11,556 nucleotides of DNA from Planctomycetaceae bacterium (lineage in GTDB: Bacteria > Planctomycetota > Planctomycetia > Pirellulales > Thermoguttaceae), in NCBI GenBank assembly GCA_009776995.1, contig WRMR01000108.1, positions 1 to 11,556 on the forward strand. Direction: 5' to 3'. The number at the start of each line of letters is the position of its first letter. Position 1 is the stretch's first letter. The translations under genes were made by a program, and so were the position numbers. Of this stretch, positions 8,496 to 11,556 are shown piece by piece. Below the pieces are notes generated by a model. That model searched no databases. It was not told where the DNA came from and worked only from the letters and a program-made list of their open reading frames with translations.

Positions 8496-8517
8496 GGCAA
8501 TTTCCCGGTTAATTTGT

Positions 8518-8742
8518 GTACAAAAAGCCGGGGTTTATGCTTGAATCACCGCACTTGGATTCCCGGTTGTCGTGGTTTGACTTTCGTGACCGAACTCCAG
8601 GGATGGATCATTCCGGTTCAAAGTGAAAAGGTCATGCTTTCACCTTGTCAATTTTACATTGAACCTGCCCCTTTTTACATTGAACCTGCCCCTTTGGGAA
8701 AAATTTCTTCTTGTTTCCTACTTTGCGCACGGCTTTTTGTAC
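8518..8742. repeat. 13-base perfect inverted repeat bracketing the IS-end-like repeats
   Basis: gtacaaaaagccg (8518-8530) recurs as its exact reverse complement at 8730-8742, 199 bases apart. The enclosed segment contains the IS21-like repeat group. The right arm also sits in a local hairpin (tttgcg 8722-8727 with cgcaaa 8742-8747). It could mark the ends of a small element, or be a chance match aided by the A/T run. Confidence 0.35.
8615..8693. mobile_element. IS21-family-like terminal repeat remnant
   Basis: A 21-base unit containing acattgaacctgcccct is perfectly duplicated in tandem (8652-8672 and 8673-8693). A related inverted copy, ggttcaaagtgaaaa, lies at 8615-8629. A hairpin pairs 8619-8628 with 8638-8647 (9 of 10 bases). 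Ends of IS21-family elements typically carry several repeats of the tcaattttacattgaac type, to which this is similar by memory, not by search. No istA or istB gene is in the window, so this would be a solo end or relic. Confidence 0.35.
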
Positions 8743-8891
8743 GCAAAACAAGGATGCCGGTACGAATTCCGCAGCGTTTTGGCCGAAAAACGACGTAATT
8801 TAACGCGCAACCGGATTATTCCGGCGATATCTTGTCTGCAATCGGCACAAAACCCCCCTGGGTTGCGCCGGCGGCACGTGTGAAAACAACC

Positions 8892-8951
8892 GTTCACGCA
8901 CCAATCCGTGTTTCACCCACACCAACCCGTGTTTTATCCGCACCAACCCGT
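8892..8951. repeat. Imperfect tandem repeat, 21-base period, about 2.9 copies
   Basis: Units at 8892-8909 (18 bases), 8910-8930 and 8931-8951 (21 bases each) share the core caccaaNccgt and a leading gtt. The array ends 3 bases before the stop codon of the DUF2442 remnant. There are no unique spacers, so it is not a CRISPR array. Function unknown. Confidence 0.6.
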
Positions 8952-8954
8952 GGC

Positions 8955-9044
8955 TCAATGCACATTCCCTACATACAAATCCTCAATGGGAAAACAAAGC
9001 TCGTAGTCGTTCCAAACGATGTCGCCATGCCCGATTTGAGTAAG
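8955..9044 (-). pseudogene. 3' remnant of a second DUF2442 gene
   Basis: Read on the minus strand, about 22 codons ending in TGA at 8957-8955 encode QIGHGDIVWNDYELCFPIED and a short tail. This matches the C-terminal end of the intact DUF2442 protein encoded at 10151-10396 (QIEHGDIVWNDYELCFPIGD). At DNA level, 8967-9040 matches 10160-10233 at 65 of 74 bases by eye, without gaps. The first three quarters of the gene are missing. The piece begins right behind the TAA of the 77-aa antitoxin and is in the same frame as it, so only that stop separates the two. No start codon or ribosome-binding site is left, so it is unlikely to be made as a protein. It suggests a DUF2442 gene once followed this module, or that part of one was copied here. 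Confidence 0.8.
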
Positions 9045-9278
9045 TTATTTTGCCGAGACTCCTTGGTGCAACGATGAAAGTGCATGTTGGTTTCTGTATT
9101 CTGCGGCTCGTTTGCTGATTTCCTCGATGCTTAAGTCCTCAAGCAAATTTTCCTGCCATTTGGTGTAATCGAACGGTTCTTTTTTCATCAACATGATAAA
9201 ACGCTCCGCTTCCAGCAAGCCCAAATGCTCAATCAGGATTTTTACACCCTCATTTCTTATGATTGTGTCCGGTTGCAT
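9045..9278 (-). CDS. Putative antitoxin of the downstream PIN module
   Basis: This 77-residue, mostly helical protein has the stretch LGLLEAERFIMLMKKEPFDYTKWQ-like (residues 20-42), then DLSIEEISKRAAEY (48-61). This pattern is familiar from small proteins encoded beside PIN-domain proteins of the YLDNCCFNRP type, recalled from general knowledge and not checked by a search. The role of blocking the PIN toxin is inferred from that pairing. Its ATG at 9278 lies inside the PIN gene, overlapping its end by 29 bases, so translation is probably coupled. Here the toxin gene comes first and the antitoxin second, the reverse of the usual vapBC order. No separate promoter was seen. The stop is followed directly by the DUF2442 remnant. 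Confidence 0.75.
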   Translation of the reverse strand: MQPDTIIRNEGVKILIEHLGLLEAERFIMLMKKEPFDYTKWQENLLEDLSIEEISKRAAEYRNQHALSSLHQGVSAK

Positions 9279-9738
9279 GAATGGATTCTCCTTGCTGTCT
9301 GATGAAATCCAGGGGATTCATGGCACGAATCTGTTCAAAGGTTTTGTTGAATATCTTTTTGTCTGTTGTGAGAAAATAATGGCACCCGGCTTCAATCGCG
9401 GATGCAGGATGAAGTGAGTCTTTCTTTTTTATTCCTTTGAGGGCAATCTTTTTGGCTGACTCAACATTCCCTTCAGAATCGCCAATATCGACAACAGCCA
9501 TGAATTTCCATCGTGCGATTGCATCTCTTTTTTCGGAAAACGGATTGAGCGAATTTTCGTAGTCCATCATATAGGACCATGCCAGTTCCAAATCTCCAAG
9601 AAATATTTGATGCTGGATATGGAGTTTCGCCTCTGCTTCCAAACGGACGGCAATGTTTTCCAAATCGTCATAAGGACGATTGAAACAGCAATTATCGAGG
9701 TAAACTCTTGTTTTTTGCACGGGTTGATCTGGCATCAC
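9250..9738 (-). CDS. PIN-domain protein, putative VapC-like ribonuclease toxin (second module)
   Basis: This protein of about 162 residues has the N-terminal motif TRVYLDNCCFNRPYDD (10-25), with the first catalytic aspartate at D15. Other likely metal-binding acids are E61 in MMDYENSLNPF (57-67), D107 in KDSLHPASAIEAGCHYFL (106-123) and D126 in TTDKKI. PIN toxins cleave RNA, often tRNA or rRNA, using Mg2+. This subtype differs clearly from the first PIN protein of the island, so the two are not recent duplicates. The start is either GTG at 9738, overlapping the previous stop by 4 bases, or ATG at 9735, overlapping by 1; both keep the whole domain. It is coupled to the 138-aa gene upstream and overlaps the 77-aa antitoxin gene by 29 bases. 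Whether it is an active toxin is inferred. Confidence 0.85.
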   Translation of the reverse strand: MMPDQPVQKTRVYLDNCCFNRPYDDLENIAVRLEAEAKLHIQHQIFLGDLELAWSYMMDYENSLNPFSEKRDAIARWKFMAVVDIGDSEGNVESAKKIALKGIKKKDSLHPASAIEAGCHYFLTTDKKIFNKTFEQIRAMNPLDFIRQQGESIHATGHNHKK

Positions 9739-10151
9739 AGGTCGTAAGTCATGTATTTGTTTTTGAGCGTTTTCAGCAGGTTGGATTCAAATGCTTCATC
9801 CGCCATGACACTAAAAATCACATCGTAATTTGAGCCAAAATTTGCCGCAAGAGGGTTAAATGGAAACCACCCCCGTATCAATCTTCGTGAACACAAAATC
9901 TGAAAATCCTGTCCCGCAAGCGCAACATCAAAAGACGCAGAAGTGAAGCTATTGGGAATAATCACCCGAAACGTGTATTGTGGGTCAATGCCTTTGCAAT
10001 AATCGATCACGTCGGTTAGGACGTTGGGAATTGTAGTTACCAAATCCGTCAAACGTCTCAATATTGATGCCGGAACCAACTTGCTTTCAATGAATTTAGC
10101 GTACGAAACAACTTGGCCTGTCCCGGTTGCTTGCGTTCTTATGATTTTCAT
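9735..10151 (-). CDS. Uncharacterised 138-aa protein within the toxin-antitoxin island
   Basis: I do not recognise this family. The protein is soluble, with no signal peptide or membrane segment. It opens with MKIIRTQATGTGQVVSYAKF, a predicted helical stretch follows (residues 22-55, SKLVPASILRRLTDLVTTIP-like), then a beta-rich middle (YTFRVIIPNSFTSASFDVAL, about 59-78) and a C-terminal part with RRLIRGWFPFNP and ANFGSNYDVIF. No PIN, RelE, HicA or helix-turn-helix motif is visible. Its ATG overlaps the DUF2442 stop by one base (TAATG) and its own TGA overlaps the start of the second PIN gene, so it belongs to one coupled unit. It could be a partner of the DUF2442 protein, which elsewhere is often paired with DUF4160 proteins, but it does not look like DUF4160. 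Role unknown. Confidence 0.75.
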   Translation of the reverse strand: MKIIRTQATGTGQVVSYAKFIESKLVPASILRRLTDLVTTIPNVLTDVIDYCKGIDPQYTFRVIIPNSFTSASFDVALAGQDFQILCSRRLIRGWFPFNPLAANFGSNYDVIFSVMADEAFESNLLKTLKNKYMTYDL

Positions 10152-10396
10152 TACACCATCCCTTCATACAAATCCCCGATGGGAAAACAAAGTTCGTAGT
10201 CGTTCCATACAATGTCGCCATGCTCAATTTGAAAATTTCTGAAAAGTTTCTTATCGAGGTATTTCCGGGTCGTCGGGTGATGGGAACGGTTCAGGAAATC
10301 ACGGAAATCAACGGTTTGCTCCGTCGCATCGGAAAACGTAAAATGAATCTGATATTCTCCCAAATACCCGGCTTGCGTGATGGCAATGGTCTTCAT
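10151..10396 (-). CDS. DUF2442 domain-containing protein
   Basis: This 81-residue protein has the DUF2442 pattern: an N-terminal strand pair (YLGEYQIHFTFSDATEQTVDF, about 11-30, in which the first strands end in the conserved F/L-x-D-G-like turn), then FLNRSH, and the C-terminal signature GDIVWNDYELCFPIGDLYE (60-78). DUF2442 proteins are small, often encoded beside DUF4160 or in toxin-antitoxin-like pairs, and some are fused to DNA-binding domains; their biochemical role is not established. The ATG at 10396 overlaps the VapC stop in an ATGA arrangement, and the TAA overlaps the next start by one base. A broken relative lies at 8955-9044, about 88% identical over 74 bases. No DUF4160 gene was found in the window. 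Confidence 0.88.
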   Translation of the reverse strand: MKTIAITQAGYLGEYQIHFTFSDATEQTVDFRDFLNRSHHPTTRKYLDKKLFRNFQIEHGDIVWNDYELCFPIGDLYEGMV

Positions 10397-10797
10397 GGTG
10401 TATGTTTTGTGATAATCGCCAATCCGTCAATTTCCATGAAATCCCTGGCATTGTGCGTCACAAGCGGCGCATTGTATGCCAGTGCGGTTGCCGCAATCCA
10501 TGCGTCATTTTCCGAAATGGGACGATGACGGCGTTGAAACCTCACTTTTGCCCAGTGTTCGCAAATGGGATGGGAATAACGCACCAGCAAAAAATGATGC
10601 AAAAACATATCCAATGCGCGAATCCGTTTTTCACTCCAACGGGCATGATATGCTCCCTGTAACATTTCGCCGACAGTCACAAATGAAATGCCCAGGTTGA
10701 AGCCCTTCACACTGTCTTCGTAAATCAGGGAATTGCTGTGCCTGTTAAAAAAATAGGAAACGATATTCGTGTCCAAAACAACCAGGGACTCGTTCAT
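10393..10797 (-). CDS. vapC: VapC-type PIN-domain ribonuclease toxin (first module)
   Basis: This 134-residue single-domain PIN protein has the canonical acid set: D9 in VVLDTNIVSYFF (6-17), E44 in SFVTVGEMLQG (38-48), D98 in ISENDAWIAATAL (94-106), and D119 in LVTHNARDF (112-120), where N116 is also conserved. VapC toxins cut specific RNAs, such as initiator tRNA or the sarcin-ricin loop of 23S rRNA, and are held inactive by a VapB-type partner. The start at 10797 is preferred over the in-frame ATG at 10824 because it gives the normal VapC N-terminus and overlaps the upstream stop as ATGA, typical of vapBC operons. The next gene (DUF2442) starts with another ATGA overlap at its end. All catalytic residues are present, so the toxin may be active; its target is unknown. 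Confidence 0.93.
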   Translation of the reverse strand: MNESLVVLDTNIVSYFFNRHSNSLIYEDSVKGFNLGISFVTVGEMLQGAYHARWSEKRIRALDMFLHHFLLVRYSHPICEHWAKVRFQRRHRPISENDAWIAATALAYNAPLVTHNARDFMEIDGLAIITKHTP

Positions 10798-11096
10798 TTT
10801 TTCGCTTCCACAACAGCGTGACAAAAGTTTTGCCGGTCTTCCTCGCTTTCAAAAAGTTCCGATGATTTCCCGAAGATTTCCGAAAGCGTCATCGGCACAT
10901 AATTTTGTTCCCGGATCAGTTCCCCGACGGTGGGCTGATCATACAACCCTCCGGCCTTCTCCGTTTCAAGTACAATTTCTTGCGGCAAACTCATGTCATC
11001 CGGTGCAACGACTCGAAAACCGACAATTCTCCCCGTCATCGGATCAACTTCCATCTGACCGGAAACAAAAACAGGTTGCGCACTTTTTTCGGACAT
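10794..11096 (-). CDS. Putative antitoxin partner of VapC, 100 aa
   Basis: I do not recognise the family with certainty. The 100-residue protein is acidic in its second half. An N-terminal beta-rich part (PVFVSGQMEVDPMTGRIVGF, residues 8-27, then LPQEIVLETEKAGG) is followed by a helical tail (LSEIFGKSSELFESEEDRQN, about 71-90). The antitoxin role is inferred from its position directly before vapC and the 4-base ATGA overlap (10794-10797), the usual antitoxin-then-toxin layout. The tail would be the part expected to wrap around the toxin. No clear helix-turn-helix or AbrB motif was identified, so whether it represses its own promoter is unclear. There is no good ribosome-binding site before the ATG at 11096. 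It is probably the first gene of the six-gene unit. Confidence 0.7.
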   Translation of the reverse strand: MSEKSAQPVFVSGQMEVDPMTGRIVGFRVVAPDDMSLPQEIVLETEKAGGLYDQPTVGELIREQNYVPMTLSEIFGKSSELFESEEDRQNFCHAVVEAKK

Positions 11097-11155
11097 GGGA
11101 TTGACTTTTGCCGTTTTTCAAAACTTCATTACGGATCCATGCACAGGAACACGGT

Positions 11156-11170
11156 GGTCACGGCTTGACC
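11156..11170. other. Small hairpin between the second oxidoreductase gene and the island
   Basis: ggtca (11156-11160) pairs with tgacc (11166-11170) around cggct, extendable by three pairs if G-T pairs are allowed. It lies in the 118-base gap before the toxin-antitoxin unit. There is no T-run, so it may be an operator-like or weak terminator structure. A cccgaat motif also occurs twice nearby (11188-11194 and 11209-11215). Confidence 0.2.
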
Positions 11171-11214
11171 GTCCGGTCTTCATATTTCCCGAATCAAGCC
11201 CTACATCTCCCGAA

Positions 11215-11556
11215 TTATACCCTGGTTACAAAATCTTTCTTTGTTGTATCCGGCGGAATGCCTTCGGGCGTGTCGTCGCTGGTGATGTCGAACCAGCTTT
11301 CCTCAAATTTCATCTTGCCGCCCTGGATCGCCGCTTCGTTGGTCACCAGTGCGATGACAGCGTCGGTAAGGGCAACTTCCGGCTTGCATCGCGGTTGCAA
11401 CTTTTTGTCCTTGTTCTTCGGATTGACGCGAATGCACCAGGCCCAGTGTTCGATTTCCTCCTGATAACCGCGGCTAACGTCGCCTGCACCGCTTGCGGCA
11501 ACCGCCGCTTGCGCCGGACCACTGGCCTGCGTGTCGAGGGCAACGGCGACGGAATC
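11215..11556 (-). CDS. Gfo/Idh/MocA family oxidoreductase paralogue, 5' part outside the window
   Basis: Only the C-terminal 113 residues are in the window; the frame is open to the right edge. It is clearly related to the complete oxidoreductase at 6240-8057: GDVSRGYQEEIEHWAWCIRVNP here against GDISRGYSEQLEHWAWCIRVNP there (shown in part), then KPEVALTDAVIALVTN against PPVALGDAVIALTTN, and SWFDITSDDTPE against EWFDINSDATPE. The extreme C-termini differ. The catalytic and cofactor-binding parts lie outside the window, so activity cannot be judged. The shared tail suggests the same long subfamily. It runs in the same direction as the toxin-antitoxin unit and ends 118 bases before it. Confidence 0.9.
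   Translation of the reverse strand, partial: DSVAVALDTQASGPAQAAVAASGAGDVSRGYQEEIEHWAWCIRVNPKNKDKKLQPRCKPEVALTDAVIALVTNEAAIQGGKMKFEESWFDITSDDTPEGIPPDTTKKDFVTRV

Larger units (their letters stand above)
8496..8954. other. Gene-free, repeat-rich stretch
   Basis: No convincing gene lies in these 459 bases; the short open frames have no ribosome-binding site and are made partly of repeats. It holds a 13-base perfect inverted repeat (8518-8530 and 8730-8742), a hairpin and a tandem 21-base duplication resembling an IS21-type end (8615-8693), a small hairpin (8811-8824), and a 21-base-period repeat (8892-8951). It looks like a scar of past insertions and deletions next to the toxin-antitoxin island. 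Confidence 0.6.

Noticed and set aside
8652..8951. CRISPR array
   Set aside because: The 21-base repeats are directly tandem with no unique spacers, and no cas gene is present.
8514..9077. Plus-strand small genes in the repeat-rich gap
   Set aside because: The frames are composed of the tandem repeats or are antisense to the DUF2442 remnant, and none has a ribosome-binding site.
10798..10824. Longer VapC start at 10824
   Set aside because: It would add nine residues with no PIN similarity; the ATG at 10797 overlaps the upstream stop and gives the standard VapC N-terminus.

Overview
The window looks like a piece of a Planctomycetota-type chromosome, probably a Pirellulales or Thermoguttaceae relative. 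This is inferred from gene content only. The clues are a giant mosaic surface protein with Calx-beta, propeller-like and GEVED modules, and two copies of a Gfo/Idh/MocA oxidoreductase family that is common in planctomycetes. No rRNA, tRNA or CRISPR array was seen.

Layout: (1) 2-4312 (+) is the 3' part of a very large secreted or surface protein whose 5' end lies outside the window. (2) 4313-4476 is a short gap holding a MITE-like imperfect inverted repeat that reaches into the end of the next gene. (3) 4477-4947 (-) is an ogt-type methylated-DNA repair protein. It is divergent from (4) 5187-6164 (+), a membrane protein of the lysylphosphatidylglycerol-synthase/flippase-like family. (5) 6240-8057 (-) is a complete Gfo/Idh/MocA oxidoreductase. 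(6) 8058-8282 holds small GTCCC hairpin repeats. (7) 8283-8495 (-) is a small two-helix membrane protein. (8) 8496-8954 has no gene but is rich in short repeats, including an arrangement that resembles an IS21-type transposon end. (9) 8955-11096 (-) is a compact island of toxin-antitoxin type genes. (10) 11215-11556 (-) is the 3' end of a second Gfo/Idh/MocA gene, paralogous to the first and in the same orientation.

The most notable part is the island at 9045-11096. Six minus-strand genes follow each other with no gaps; each start overlaps the preceding stop by 1 to 29 bases. In transcription order they are: a 100-aa putative antitoxin, a canonical VapC-type PIN toxin, a DUF2442 protein, an unrecognised 138-aa protein, a second and different PIN protein, and that protein's 77-aa putative antitoxin. 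Directly behind the last stop codon is a broken 3' piece of a second DUF2442 gene, about 88% identical to the intact one (65 of 74 bases by eye). The island is visibly more AT-rich than the genes on either side and sits between two paralogous oxidoreductases, which suggests acquired, reshuffled DNA. The shared overlaps suggest that the two toxin modules, the DUF2442 protein and the unknown protein are expressed as one translationally coupled unit.
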